A DNA stretch of 64,000 nt, from contig CAVWLA010000001.1 of assembly GCA_963755825.1 (NCBI GenBank), positions 434,001-498,000 of the forward strand, given 5' to 3'. Every line of letters begins with the position of its first letter. Positions within the stretch are counted from its first letter, which is position 1. Both the position numbers and the translations under genes were made by a program. Below are positions 43,920-55,007 of the stretch, piece by piece. The notes under the pieces were generated by a model, which worked only from the letters and a program-made list of their open reading frames with translations, searched no databases and was not told where the DNA came from. This DNA is from DATBQN01 sp963755825. Its GTDB lineage: Bacteria; Acidobacteriota; Thermoanaerobaculia; Multivoradales; UBA5704.

Positions 43920-45085
43920 CAGGCAAGCTGCTGCGCGCGGCTGGCTTCCCAGTGGGCTTTGAGCTCGGCGAGCGAGTCGCCGCCGAGCTTCTCGAGCAGG
44001 GCGTCGGCGAGGACGAAGGCGACCATCGCCTCGGCGATCACCCCGGCGGCGGGGAGCGCCGTGACGTCGCTCCGCTCGTACTGCGAGGCGTGCGGCTCGA
44101 GGGTGTCGAGGTCGACGCTCGGCAGCCCCTTGCGGAGCGTCGCGATGGGCTTCTTGTAGGCGGTGATCACCAGGTCCTCGCCGTTGGTGATGCCGCCCTC
44201 GAGGCCGCCGGCGCGGTTGGTGGGGCGGGTGAAGGCGCCGCTCTCGTAAGCGATGGCGTCGTGGGCGTCGCTCCCCCGGCCGCGGCTGGCGGCGAGGCCG
44301 GCGCCGATCTCCACCGCCTTGACCGCCGGCACCGACATCACCGCCTGGGCGAGGCGACCGTCGAGCTTCTCGCTCCACTGCACGTGGGAGCCGAGCCCCA
44401 CCGGCAGGCCGCGGGCGATCACCGTCACCGCGCCGCCCAGGGTCTCGCCGTCGCGCTGTGCCCGCTCGACCTCGGCGATCATCGCCGGCTCCAGCTCGCG
44501 GTCGATGGCGCGCAAAGGCGACTCCTCGTCGACCCGTTCGAGATCCTCCCAGGTGGGGACGGCGCGGTCGGCGCCGACCGGCCCCAGCGAGCGGACGCCG
44601 CTCCTGATCTCGACGCCGACCTCGCGCAGGAGGAGCTTGGCGAGCGCCCCCGCCGCCACCCGCGCCGCGGTCTCCCGCGCCGAGGCGCGCTCGAGGATGT
44701 CGCGGAGGTCGCGGCGCAGGTACTTGATGCCGCCGGCGAGGTCGGCGTGGCCGGGCCGCGGCGCCTTCAGGCGGCGGCTCTCGGCCGCCCGCGAGTCGAT
44801 CTCCTCGGGCCCCATGACGCCGCGCCAGCTCTCGTGGTCGCGGTTCTCGATCCACAGGACGATGGGGGAGCCGAGGGTCTCGCCGCCGCGCACGCCGCCG
44901 CGGATCTCGGCGCGGTCGCGCTCGATCGCCATCCGCCGGCCGCGGCCGAAGCCGTGTTGGCGGCGGGCCATCTCGCGGGCGAGGAACTCGAGGTCGACGT
45001 TGAGGCCCGCCGGCATGCCGGTCAGGATCGCGGTGAGGCCCGGTCCGTGGCTCTCGCCGCCGGTTAAGAGGGTAAGGCGGGGCAT
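43910..45085 (-). CDS. aroC: Chorismate synthase
   Basis: 391-residue FMN-dependent enzyme making chorismate from 5-enolpyruvylshikimate 3-phosphate, the last step of the shikimate pathway. Family signatures are GESHGPGLTAILTGMPAG at the N-terminus, RQHGFGRGRRMAIE with FMN and substrate contacts, and SRGRGSDAHD plus GGLEGGITNGEDL later. Length and all signatures fit. It follows an RNase gene by 18 nt on the same strand. aroB lies 8.7 kb away on the other strand. Confidence 0.97.
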   Translation of the reverse strand: MPRLTLLTGGESHGPGLTAILTGMPAGLNVDLEFLAREMARRQHGFGRGRRMAIERDRAEIRGGVRGGETLGSPIVLWIENRDHESWRGVMGPEEIDSRAAESRRLKAPRPGHADLAGGIKYLRRDLRDILERASARETAARVAAGALAKLLLREVGVEIRSGVRSLGPVGADRAVPTWEDLERVDEESPLRAIDRELEPAMIAEVERAQRDGETLGGAVTVIARGLPVGLGSHVQWSEKLDGRLAQAVMSVPAVKAVEIGAGLAASRGRGSDAHDAIAYESGAFTRPTNRAGGLEGGITNGEDLVITAYKKPIATLRKGLPSVDLDTLEPHASQYERSDVTALPAAGVIAEAMVAFVLADALLEKLGGDSLAELKAHWEASRAQQLAWPR

Positions 45086-45103
45086 GGGGTGATCCGGCGG
45101 CGC

Positions 45104-46570
45104 CTAGACGGCGCGGACGAAGTCGATGAAGCCCTGCTCGACGTTGGTGCCCACCAGCTTGACGCGGACATGGTCGCCGACGTCCATCCCCTGCTCGCCG
45201 TGCACCACCTTGCCCTCGACCGGCGGCGCGACGATGCGCACCCAGGTCCCCTTGTCGGAGGCGCCGGTGACGATGCCGTCGAAACGCTGGCCGATCCGCG
45301 GCTCGAGGAGGAGCGCCGCCGCCGACTTCTGCACCCGCCGCTCGACCTTGTTGGCGGCGTCCTCCTGGTCGGTGCAGTGGGTGGCGAGGGCGCCGAGGTC
45401 GCCCGGCGCGTAGGGCGACGCCGTGCCGGCGAGCGCCGCTTTGACCAGCCGCTGGGTGATGACGTCCGGAAAGCGGCGGTTGGGGGCGGTCGAATGGGTG
45501 TAGTCGCGCACCGCCAGGCCGAAATGCCCCGGCGGCGTGCCGCCCGGCGCGTCGACCACGTACTCGCCGGCTCCCATCAGCTTGATCACCGAGAGCGAGA
45601 GGTCGGGGAAGCGCTCGGGATCCGCCCGCCGCCGCCGCTCGAGGAAGTCGGCGAGCGCCTTCGAGTCGGGCTCGGCGGGGAGGGTCTCCTGGTAGCGGGA
45701 GGCGAGCTCGACGATGCGGTCCCAGCGCTTCGGCGTGCGCACGACGCGGCGCAGCGACGGCAGCTTCTTCGCCTCGAGGAACTCGGCGATGCAGCCGTTG
45801 GCGGCGATCATGAAGTCCTCGATGAGCTGCTTGGCGCGGTTGGGGTGATCTGCCTCGAGGCCGGTGATGAGCTCGCCGTCGAAGACGGCGCGCGCCTGGA
45901 TGGTCTCCAGGCCCAAGGCGCCGTGCTGGTAACGCAGCGCCCGCAGGCGCTGCGCTACGGCATCCTGCATCTTGAGCTGCTCGTCCAGCCCCGCCACCTT
46001 CGCCGCCGGCGCCGGCAGCGGCCCCTTCCCCTCCAGCCAGGCGCCGACGCTCGGGTAGGCGAGCTGGGCGTGGTTGTGGACGAAGGCGCGGTAGACCGCC
46101 GAGCTGGCGACCGAGCCGTCGGCCGCCACCGTCATCTCGGTGACCACGGCGAGGCGATCCTCGCCGTCGGCGAGCGAGGTGAGATCGGTCGACAGGCGCT
46201 CGGGCAGCATGGGGAAGATCTCCGCCGCGGTGTAGACCGAGGTGGTGTTCTGCTGCGCGTGGGCGTCGATGGCGCTCCCCTGGCGCACCAGTGCGTCGAC
46301 GTCGGCGATGGCGACCCGCACCCTGGTGGCGCCGCCGGGAAGGGCCTCGGCGACCTCGATCTGGTCGAGGTCGCGCGAATCGTCGTTGTCGATCGACGAC
46401 CAGAGGAGCTGGCGGAGGTCGGCGACGCCGGCGGGCGGCGCTGCGGCGCCGGCGATGTGGGTGAGCTCGGCGAGCTCGGCCGGCGAGAAGTCGGGTGCCA
46501 GGCCCTGCTCGGCCATCACCCGGTGGGCGATCGCCCGCAAGTCCGACCGCGTGTGCGCGTGCGCTGCCAT
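45104..46570 (-). CDS. RNB-domain exoribonuclease (RNase II/R family, short form)
   Basis: 488 residues. The catalytic RNB domain has the metal-binding Asp cluster DNDDSRDLDQ (61-70), and later HSTAPNRRFPDVITQRLVKA, the conserved RNA-channel motif. A C-terminal S1-like OB fold ends the protein (GTWVRIVAPPVEGKVVHGEQ). The N-terminal cold-shock domains of full RNase R are absent, giving the short form found in several phyla. Predicted activity is 3'-5' RNA degradation. The ATG start has GGAGG upstream. It precedes aroC in a probable operon. Confidence 0.9.
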   Translation of the reverse strand: MAAHAHTRSDLRAIAHRVMAEQGLAPDFSPAELAELTHIAGAAAPPAGVADLRQLLWSSIDNDDSRDLDQIEVAEALPGGATRVRVAIADVDALVRQGSAIDAHAQQNTTSVYTAAEIFPMLPERLSTDLTSLADGEDRLAVVTEMTVAADGSVASSAVYRAFVHNHAQLAYPSVGAWLEGKGPLPAPAAKVAGLDEQLKMQDAVAQRLRALRYQHGALGLETIQARAVFDGELITGLEADHPNRAKQLIEDFMIAANGCIAEFLEAKKLPSLRRVVRTPKRWDRIVELASRYQETLPAEPDSKALADFLERRRRADPERFPDLSLSVIKLMGAGEYVVDAPGGTPPGHFGLAVRDYTHSTAPNRRFPDVITQRLVKAALAGTASPYAPGDLGALATHCTDQEDAANKVERRVQKSAAALLLEPRIGQRFDGIVTGASDKGTWVRIVAPPVEGKVVHGEQGMDVGDHVRVKLVGTNVEQGFIDFVRAV

Positions 46571-46676
46571 TGCTGCCTCCGTTCTTAAAGGATCGGTGCG
46601 GGCGGGCTCTCGCGCGAGCCGCTCTGCCGGCGTGGAACGGGCCGGCGCCCGTCTGCGTGCGCGATCGCTCTCCAGG

Positions 46677-48122
46677 TCAGCGAAAGTATCCGGTGACGTC
46701 GACGATCAGGTGGGTGGCGGCGCCGGCGTCGTTCTGCACTGCGAAGGCGCCGCTGCCGCTCGAGGCGAGCATGAGGATGGCATTGTTGGCGCGCGTCTCG
46801 CCGGGGCCGAAGTTGATCGTGCTGCTCGCCGGCGCCTGGGCGTTGCCGGGGAAGAAGCGCAGGTCGCCGGCGGCGCCGGGGCCGACGATGGTGACGTTGA
46901 CGGCGAGCGCCTGCGCCTCGGGCGGGATGCTGCAGCTGCCGGCGGCGACGATCACCCGCTGGCTCCCCGGCGGCACCGCGGGGCCGCCCCAGGGGCCGCT
47001 GGCGTTCCGCGTATCGAGGAGGCGGCAGGGCGCCAGGGTGTAGAAGTCGAGCGGCCCGGCGGCGGTGGCGACCGGCGGCCTCCAGCCGAGCTGGACGACC
47101 TCGAAGTCCCCCGCCTTGAGCGCGGCGAAGGCGGGGTTCAGCACGTCGTTGTCCCAGCGCGTGTCGTAGGTCCCCTGCACGTACATGTCGCTGCCGTTGT
47201 CGGCGACGATCAGCCCATAGGTCTTCATCGCCTGGAAGATGCGCTGCACCTCGGCGGTGTAGCCCGAGATGTCCTTGCTCGCCTTCAAGCGCAGGCGCGC
47301 CCCCATCGGCAGCGCCCCCGCGCTCGAGCCGGCGTCGTGCGAGGCGGGGTAGACGTAGCTGTTCGACGTCCGCACCGTGCAGCGGAAGGCGTGGCGGATG
47401 GGGCCGCTGCCGAAGGCCTCGTCGTAGCGCACCAGCCCGGGCAGGATGGCGAGGCCGGCGGCGTCGGCCGAGGTCCAGGTGTCGGGCCGGCGGGCGTCGC
47501 TGTCGAGCGCGAAGATGGCGCCCGAGCCGGCCTCCCAGTGGTCGACGCTCCAGTGCGCCTGGTAGAGCTCGAAGAGGATGCGGCGGTCGCGGTCGACGAT
47601 CAACATGTGGTCGTCGTCGCCGTCGCCGCCGCCCGGCGTCCCGCCCTCGATCCACTTCGGCTGTGTGCGCGCCGCGGTGGGGATCGGGTAGCCGGCGGGA
47701 CGGCCGGCGGCGCCGTGGTCGCTCTGGTCGTCGGAGAGGACGAAGCGGACGCTCTCCAGCGGTTGGGTGCCGGGGACGACGATGTAGGGGAAGCCATAGA
47801 TGCCGGCGAGCGGGTCCATCGGATCGACGTCGCCGCCGAAGTCCGGATGCAGGCCGCGCATGGTGCCGATGAAGCCGATGAAGCCGGCGCTGCCGGGGTC
47901 GACCGGCGCGGCGCTGACGTCGACGTTCCACCAGTTGTCGGGCGGGAACAGCGGGTTGGGAGCCGGCAGCGCCCCGCCGAGGGTCACCTGGGCGGCCGCC
48001 GGCGAGGCGCCGGCGCAGAGGGCGGCGAGACCGGCGAGGGCGAGGGCTGCCGCGGTGCGCAGAGAGCCACCCCGGCGGGCGGACCGGGCCGGCCCGCGAC
48101 TCCCGCGCCGATCAATCGTCAT
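46677..48122 (-). CDS. Secreted protein with C-terminal beta module
   Basis: 481 residues from ATG 48122, with an Arg-rich N-terminus and hydrophobic stretch ending SPAAAQ as a signal. The mature N-terminal half (about 45-350) has no domain I recognise; it contains DNWWNVDVSAAPVD, HMLIVDRDRRILFELYQAHW and SYVYPASHDAG. From about residue 350 there is a roughly 120-residue module beginning FYTLAPCRLLDTR and ending THLIVDVTGYF. Such modules are common at the C-terminus of secreted proteins in this lineage and may anchor or stabilise them. A start 16 codons upstream (48170) is less likely because TAGAAT sits 16 nt before 48122. Confidence 0.75.
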   Translation of the reverse strand: MTIDRRGSRGPARSARRGGSLRTAAALALAGLAALCAGASPAAAQVTLGGALPAPNPLFPPDNWWNVDVSAAPVDPGSAGFIGFIGTMRGLHPDFGGDVDPMDPLAGIYGFPYIVVPGTQPLESVRFVLSDDQSDHGAAGRPAGYPIPTAARTQPKWIEGGTPGGGDGDDDHMLIVDRDRRILFELYQAHWSVDHWEAGSGAIFALDSDARRPDTWTSADAAGLAILPGLVRYDEAFGSGPIRHAFRCTVRTSNSYVYPASHDAGSSAGALPMGARLRLKASKDISGYTAEVQRIFQAMKTYGLIVADNGSDMYVQGTYDTRWDNDVLNPAFAALKAGDFEVVQLGWRPPVATAAGPLDFYTLAPCRLLDTRNASGPWGGPAVPPGSQRVIVAAGSCSIPPEAQALAVNVTIVGPGAAGDLRFFPGNAQAPASSTINFGPGETRANNAILMLASSGSGAFAVQNDAGAATHLIVDVTGYFR

Positions 48123-48132
48123 CTCAGCATCG

Positions 48133-48138
48133 ATTCTA
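48133..48138 (-). promoter_or_regulatory. -10 element TAGAAT, leaderless-type
   Basis: On the minus strand the hexamer begins 16 nt before ATG 48122. It also supports that start over the longer ORF. Confidence 0.4.
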
Positions 48139-48209
48139 GCGCAGGCGTCGCGGGCCGCTACGGCATACAAGAAGGCCGGGCTCGGACCGGCTCGATGGCC
48201 CGTCCGGGC

Positions 48210-48665
48210 CTACGGCTTCTTCGCCGCCGGCACGAAGTCGAGCGCCGCCGAGTTCATGCAGTAGCGCAGGCCGGTCGGCTGCGGCCCGTCGGGAAAGACG
48301 TGTCCCAGGTGGGCGTCGCAGCGGCTGCAGACGGTCTCGGTCCGCCGCATGAAGAAGCTGCGGTCGTCGTGGTCGGCGACGGCGGCGGGGTCGATCGGCT
48401 GCATGAAGCTCGGCCAGCCGGTGCCGGACTCGAACTTGGCGGCGGAGGAGAAGAGCGGCTGGCCGCAGCAGACGCAGCGGTAGGTGCCCTCCTCGTGGTT
48501 GTCGGCGTAGGCGTTGCCGAACGGCCGCTCGGTGCCCTTCTGGCGGGTCACCTTGTATTGCTCGGGGGAGAGCTGGGCGCGCCACTCGGCGTCGGTCTTG
48601 ACCACCTTCGCGGCGGCGCTCGCGGCGTTCTCGGGAGCTGCGGGGTCGATGGTTCTCTCGCTCAT
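48210..48665 (-). CDS. msrB: Peptide-methionine (R)-S-oxide reductase, cytosolic form
   Basis: 151 residues, no signal peptide. Zinc-binding pairs are Cys64/Cys67 (CVCC) and Cys113/Cys116 (CSRC). SGTGWPSFMQP is the family motif and catalytic Cys136 lies in RYCMNS. It reduces methionine-R-sulfoxide in proteins using thioredoxin. A signal-bearing paralogue lies 40 nt upstream on the same strand, so the pair repairs proteins in two compartments. Confidence 0.95.
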   Translation of the reverse strand: MSERTIDPAAPENAASAAAKVVKTDAEWRAQLSPEQYKVTRQKGTERPFGNAYADNHEEGTYRCVCCGQPLFSSAAKFESGTGWPSFMQPIDPAAVADHDDRSFFMRRTETVCSRCDAHLGHVFPDGPQPTGLRYCMNSAALDFVPAAKKP

Positions 48666-48705
48666 GGACGGTTCAACACGGGCTCGGCGCGAAGAGTTCC
48701 CGCGC

Positions 48706-49257
48706 CTACTTGGTGGGCACGAACTTGAGGGCGTAGCCGTTCATGCAGTAGCGCAGGCCGGTCGGCGGCGGGCCGTCGTCGAAAACGTGGCCGAGGTGGC
48801 CGCCGCAGCGGCTGCAGAGGACCTCGATGCGCGGCATGCCGAGGCTGGTGTCCTTCTTGGTGAGGATGCTCTGCGGCGAGAACGGCTTCCAGAAGCTCGG
48901 CCAGCCGGTGCCGGAGTCGAACTTGGCGTCGGAGCTGTAGAGGAGCTGGCCGCAGGCGGCGCAGCGGTAGACCCCCTTGGCGTGGTTCTCGAGGAAGGGG
49001 CCGGTGCCGGCGGTCTCGGTCCCTGCCTCGCGCAGGATGTGGTACTGCTCCGGGGTGAGGATCTTCTTCCACTCGGCGTCGGGCTTGACGACCTTGTCGG
49101 TATAGACGGTGAGCGCGGCGGGGGCGGCCGGCGCCGGGTTGGCGGCCTTGGCGGCGGCGGCCTGAGGGGCCGGCGAGGCGGCGCGGGCGAAGGGCACGAC
49201 GGCGGCGGCGAGGAGCGCCGCGCCGAGGGCGGCGGTGCGCAGTGTGGTCGTTCTCAT
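48706..49257 (-). CDS. msrB: Peptide-methionine (R)-S-oxide reductase, exported form
   Basis: 183 residues. A signal peptide (TAALGAALLAAAVVPFARA) and an Ala/Pro linker precede the MsrB domain. Zinc Cys are 99/102 and 148/151, SGTGWPSFWKP is intact, and catalytic Cys171 is in RYCMNG. It is probably periplasmic, where it would need an exported thioredoxin-like reductant; none is encoded nearby. AAAGGAG lies 11 nt before ATG, and a perfect 13-bp palindrome lies 23-35 nt upstream. Confidence 0.93.
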   Translation of the reverse strand: MRTTTLRTAALGAALLAAAVVPFARAASPAPQAAAAKAANPAPAAPAALTVYTDKVVKPDAEWKKILTPEQYHILREAGTETAGTGPFLENHAKGVYRCAACGQLLYSSDAKFDSGTGWPSFWKPFSPQSILTKKDTSLGMPRIEVLCSRCGGHLGHVFDDGPPPTGLRYCMNGYALKFVPTK

Positions 49258-49279
49258 GGTCTCGGGATCTCCTTTCGAC

Positions 49280-49292
49280 TACAACGGTTGTA
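49280..49292. promoter_or_regulatory. Perfect 13-bp palindrome TACAACGGTTGTA, possible operator
   Basis: Two 6-bp arms around a single G, upstream of the exported msrB. On the minus strand the first arm could also serve as a -10 (TACAAC), so a bound protein would block the promoter. Function is inferred from position only. Confidence 0.35.
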
Positions 49293-49330
49293 CGGTTCCG
49301 CAGCATCCCCGGATCGGATCGGCCCGCTAG

Positions 49331-49831
49331 CTAGCCGTCGGTGTCTGCCGTCGCCTCGCCGGCCGGCGAGGCGACGGCCTCGGGAGCGAGGCCCGCCAGC
49401 CGCCGGAAGGGGGCGCGGACCGCCTCCGGGGTGCGGCACGGCCGGCCGCTCGCCCGCTCGATCCAGACGTGGTCGGTGGCGCCGGTCGCCAGGACGTCGC
49501 CGCCCAGGCGCACCTCATAAGCGAAGCGGACGCCGCGGCTCATCAGCCGCTCTCCCCAGCAGGCGACCTCGACGGTCTCGCCGTAGTGGGCCGGCCGGCG
49601 GTAGCGCAGCTCGACACCGGTCACCATGAGGAGATAGCCCATCGCCTCGATGTCGGCATAGCGGTAGCCGGAGAGGGCGCAGAGGTGGGTGCGCGCCAGC
49701 TCGAACCAGGCGACGTAGTTGGCGTGGTGGACGACGCCCATCTGGTCGGTCTCGACGTAGCGCACCTCGATCGCGGTGGTCGAGCGGATGGGCTGCGCGC
49801 TCTCGCTCGGCTCTCGGCTGGAGGCAGTCAT
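49331..49831 (-). CDS. Acyl-CoA thioesterase, YbgC/4-hydroxybenzoyl-CoA type
   Basis: 166-residue hot-dog fold enzyme. The signature YVETDQMGVVHHANYVAWFE contains the catalytic Asp (in ETDQMG) and the HHANY segment of the YbgC group. It hydrolyses acyl-CoA thioesters; the natural substrate is unknown. Its start overlaps the end of the upstream glycosyltransferase by four bases (ATGA), so the two are co-translated. Confidence 0.9.
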   Translation of the reverse strand: MTASSREPSESAQPIRSTTAIEVRYVETDQMGVVHHANYVAWFELARTHLCALSGYRYADIEAMGYLLMVTGVELRYRRPAHYGETVEVACWGERLMSRGVRFAYEVRLGGDVLATGATDHVWIERASGRPCRTPEAVRAPFRRLAGLAPEAVASPAGEATADTDG

Positions 49832-50661
49832 GGCCGCGGCTCCTCGCTCGGTCGGGGGATCGGCCGCGCCGCGCGCGGCACGCTGGCCGGTATCGCCGGC
49901 GCCGCCCGCGCCGTCCGGCTGTAGCGGAGGACCGTCCAGAGGATCTTATAGCCGGCGCGGAGGGTGCCGACGACGGTGCCGGTGATCTTCGACACCCCCA
50001 CCCGCCGCCGGTAGGAGACCGGCACCTCGGTCACTCGCAGGCCGGCGGCGAGCGCCTTGACCTGCATCTCGGCGGTCCAGCCGAAGTCGGGGTCCGCCAT
50101 CCCCAGGCGCTCGAGCGCCTCCCAGCGGGCGGCGCGGAAGGGTCCGAGGTCGGTGTAGTGGTGGCCGTAGAGGAGGCGGATCAGGGCGCAGGCGACGAGG
50201 TTGCCGGCGCGCGCCTGTGGCAGCAGGGCACCGCGCTCGCGACGGCCGAGGACGCGCGAGCCGATGACGAGGTCGGCGGCGCCGGCCTCGAGCGGCGCCA
50301 GCAGCCGCGGCAGCTCGTCCGGGTGGTCGGAGAAGTCGGCGTCGACGAAGGCGACGAGGTCGGGCGGCCCGTGGCGGCGGAGGTGGTCGAGGCCGGCGAG
50401 GCAGGCGCTGCCGTAGCCGCGCCGCGCGGCGGGCACGACCACCGCGCCGGCCGCCGCGGCGACCCGCGCGGTGCCGTCGGTCGAGCCGTTGTCGGCCACC
50501 ACCACCCGCCGCACGCGCCGGCGCGGCAGGGCGGCGAGAACCAGGGGGAGCGACGCCTCCTCGTCGAGCGCCGGGATGACCACGTCGACGGTGGGCGGCC
50601 GCGGCGGCGGCGTCGGCTCGCCGGCGGCGTCGGTCGCCTCGTTGGTCAGCGCGTTTGTCAC
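49828..50661 (-). CDS. Glycosyltransferase family 2, polyprenyl-phosphate type
   Basis: 277 residues with a GT-A fold: VDVVIPALDEEASLPLVLAA, VVVADNGSTDGTARVA (nucleotide binding), and DLVAFVDADFSDHPDELPRL with the DxD-type metal site DAD. The absence of C-terminal membrane helices and the motif PVSYRRRVGVSKITGT suggest a dolichol- or undecaprenyl-phosphate sugar synthase or a similar cytosolic enzyme. GTG 50661 has TAAAAT exactly 12 nt upstream. It is coupled to the thioesterase gene downstream. Confidence 0.88.
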   Translation of the reverse strand: MTNALTNEATDAAGEPTPPPRPPTVDVVIPALDEEASLPLVLAALPRRRVRRVVVADNGSTDGTARVAAAAGAVVVPAARRGYGSACLAGLDHLRRHGPPDLVAFVDADFSDHPDELPRLLAPLEAGAADLVIGSRVLGRRERGALLPQARAGNLVACALIRLLYGHHYTDLGPFRAARWEALERLGMADPDFGWTAEMQVKALAAGLRVTEVPVSYRRRVGVSKITGTVVGTLRAGYKILWTVLRYSRTARAAPAIPASVPRAARPIPRPSEEPRP

Positions 50662-50667
50662 CGATGG

Positions 50668-50673
50668 ATTTTA
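50668..50673 (-). promoter_or_regulatory. -10 element TAAAAT, leaderless-type
   Basis: On the minus strand the hexamer begins exactly 12 nt before GTG 50661, placing the transcript start at the start codon. Confidence 0.5.
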
Positions 50674-50775
50674 TGCCATGCTTCGCCCTCGCCCGCCCGC
50701 TCGCCGGCCGCGGGCGATCGCCATCCGGCGCAGCGTCCAGATGCAGCGCCGGAGCCTTCCCGGGAGCCATCGCGC

Positions 50776-51405
50776 ATGACGTTCAACCGAGCCTCGACCG
50801 TCCTCGCCATCTTCGCCGTCACCCTGCCAATCGGCGGCTCCCTGCGGGCCGCAGCGCCTCCCGCGAGCGCCGCGAGCTCGCCGGCCGCCGATTCTGGCTA
50901 CCACCGCATCCAGCTGCCGGTCGCCACCGGCCAGGTCTTCCCCTACACCGTCGAGGTCCCCGCCGGCTGGCAGGTGCTCCGCCTCAAGGACGCGCCCGGC
51001 CTCTGGCTCGGCCCCGCCGACGGCAAACCGCCCGACGACCCGCGGCTGATCTACGTCCGTATCAGCCCGGTGCCGCTCGCCGATCCGCCGGCGGTGGTCT
51101 CGGCGATCAAGGCCAACGACGCCGCCGACGCCTCCTGGTCGGCGCCGACCGTCGAGGTCCGCGAGGTCAACGGCGTCAAGGGCGTCCTCGTGCAGGTGGA
51201 TAGCGGCACCGGCGACAAGGCGGGGAGCATGCTGACGCTCAAGCTGCCGCTCGCCAAGACCAGCGTCGACTTCATCGGCGCGGCGAAGCGGGACGAGTTC
51301 GCCAAGCTCAAGCCGCTCTACGAGCGAGTGCTCTTCTCGGCGCAGCGGACAGCGGAGAAGGCCGACTCGAAGCCTGCCGCCCCGAAGCCGGCCGGCAAGC
51401 CGTAG
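50776..51405 (+). CDS. Secreted protein of unknown function
   Basis: 209 residues from ATG 50776 (GGGAG about ten bases upstream). After a signal peptide (VLAIFAVTLPIGGSLRAAA) comes a single domain of about 150 residues and a Lys/Pro/Ala-rich tail. The core has the pattern FPYTVEVPAGWQVLRLKDA and LKLPLAKTSVDFIGAAKRDE, resembling small lipoprotein-like domains that begin with a VPxGW turn (PsbP/DUF1795-like). No function can be named. It lies five bases before the carbonic anhydrase-like gene. Confidence 0.7.
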   Translation: MTFNRASTVLAIFAVTLPIGGSLRAAAPPASAASSPAADSGYHRIQLPVATGQVFPYTVEVPAGWQVLRLKDAPGLWLGPADGKPPDDPRLIYVRISPVPLADPPAVVSAIKANDAADASWSAPTVEVREVNGVKGVLVQVDSGTGDKAGSMLTLKLPLAKTSVDFIGAAKRDEFAKLKPLYERVLFSAQRTAEKADSKPAAPKPAGKP

Positions 51406-51410
51406 GGACG

Positions 51411-51934
51411 ATGCCGGTCCACGCCTACGGGGGCCGGCTGCCGCGGCTGGGAGCGCGCGTCTTTCTCGCCGCCGGCGCCCAGGTCATCGGCGATGTCGAG
51501 GCGGGCGACGACGTGTCGTTCTGGTTCAACACCGTGGCGCGCGGCGACGTGAACTGGATCCGCATCGGCGCCCGGACCAACGTCCAGGACGGCAGCGTGC
51601 TCCACGTCACCCACGAGCGCCACCCGCTCGCGATCGGCGCCGGCGTCGTCGTCGGCCACCAGGTAGTGCTCCACGGCTGCACCATCGAGGACGGGGCGCT
51701 CATCGGCATCGGCGCGCGGGTGCTCGACGGCGCGGTGGTCGAGGCGGGGGCGCAGGTGGGCGCCGGGGCGGTGGTGGCGCCCGGCCACCGCATCCCCGCC
51801 GGGCACCTCGCCCTCGGCGTGCCGGCGCGGGTGGCGCGGCCGCTCCGCGCCGAGGAGACGCAGCGGATCGCCGACACCCGCGACCGCTACGTGGAGCTCA
51901 AGGATCGTTATCGGCAGGCACTGGGAGGAGACGG

Positions 51935-51941
<7 letters not shown>
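51411..51941 (+). CDS. Gamma-class carbonic anhydrase-like hexapeptide protein
   Basis: 176-residue left-handed beta-helix protein forming trimers in this family. Metal-binding His are seen in DGSVLHVTHERHP and VGHQVVLHGCTIEDGALIG, and WFNTVARGDVNWIRIGARTN is the typical opening. Related proteins (YrdA, PaaY, CaiE) bind zinc but often lack measured carbonic anhydrase activity, so the reaction is not certain. It overlaps the start of aspS by seven bases. Confidence 0.88.
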
Positions 51942-53769
<1,828 letters not shown>

Positions 53770-53773
<4 letters not shown>

Positions 53774-54873
53774 CCGCGGTCGCCCATCTCGCCCTCCGCC
53801 ACGGGCTCGACGCGACGCCGATCCTGATCGGCGCCGGGGCGCTCGACGAGGCGCGGCAGCACCTCGCCGCCTGGGCCGCCGGCCGCACCGTCTTCCTCCT
53901 CTCGACGCCCCGCCTCGCCGCCCTCCACGAGGCGCCGCTCGCCTCGCTCGCCGCCGGCGCCGCCCGCCGGGTGTCCCTGACGGTCGCCGACGGCGAGGCG
54001 GCGAAGACCGTTTCGACCGCCGAGCGGCTGTGGCGCGAGATGCTCGCCGCCGGCGGCAAGCGCGACAGCCGCCTCGTCGCCTTCGGCGGCGGCAGCGTCG
54101 GCGACCTCGGCGGCTTCACCGCCGGCTGTTTCCTGCGCGGCATCTCCTTCGTCCAGGTGCCGACCACCCTCCTGGCGCAGGTCGACGCCGCGATCGGCGG
54201 CAAGACCGGGGTCGACCTGCCGGAGGGGAAGAACACCGTCGGCCTCTTCCATCACCCGGAGATGGTGATCGCCGAGACCGCCCTCCTCGCGACGCTGCCG
54301 CGCGAGGAGCTGCGCTCGGGGCTGGTCGAGGCGATCAAGATGGCGGCGCTCCTGGACGTCGGCCTGCTGGCGCGGATCGAGGGCGACCTCGCGGCGCTCC
54401 TCGCCGGCGATCCCGCGGTGCTCGCCCCGGTCGCCGCCGCCGCCGCCAGGCTCAAGGTTGCGGTCGTCGAGCGCGACCCCGAGGAGGCCGGCGAGCGCCG
54501 GCTGCTCAACTTCGGCCACACCCTGGGCCACGCCATCGAGTCGGCGGCCGGCTATGCCGGGCTCCGCCACGGCGAGGCGGTCGCCTACGGCATCCTCTTC
54601 GCACTCCGCCTGGCTCTCCGCCGCGGCCTGCCGGCCGCCGACGCCGAGCGCCTGGCGCGCCTGATCGGCCGCCTCGACCTGCCGCCGCTGCCCGACCTCG
54701 CCGGCGCCGACCTCGTGGAGCGCCTCGGCCGCGACAAGAAGGCCCGCGAGGCGGGGCTCGCCTGGGTGCTGCCGGCGGCCCTCGGCGACGGCCGCATCGT
54801 CGACGGCATCGACGGCGGCGAGCTCGCCGCCGAGCTCGCCGCCTTCCTCGCCGCCCCCTTCGCCCTCGTCTGA
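53770..54873 (+). CDS. aroB: 3-dehydroquinate synthase
   Basis: 367-residue enzyme of the shikimate pathway converting DAHP to 3-dehydroquinate with NAD+ and a metal. Seen: VAFGGGSVGDLGGFTAGCFL (NAD-binding), RGISFVQVPTTLLAQVDAAI, GGKTGVDLPEGKNTVGLFH, and metal ligands in EAIKMAALLD, LLNFGHTLGHAIE and RHGEAVAYG. The TTG start overlaps the aspS stop (TTGA). The family is normally 340-370 residues. Confidence 0.96.
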
Positions 54874-54931
54874 AGCCCTGGTTCAGCCGCGGGCCGCCGT
54901 CGCGCCGGAGCCCGGAAAGTCATCCATCAGC

Positions 54932-54937
54932 TATACT
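54932..54937 (+). promoter_or_regulatory. -10 element TATACT for the HD-GYP gene
   Basis: Best sigma70-like -10 in the gap after aroB; it would give a leader of about 65 nt to ATG 55008. No clear -35. Confidence 0.4.
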
Positions 54938-55007
54938 TGGACGTACTGAAAAGAGGGAGGACGGGCGCCGTATCCCGCCCGCGCACCGCTCCTATCGCCG
55001 GCAGAGC

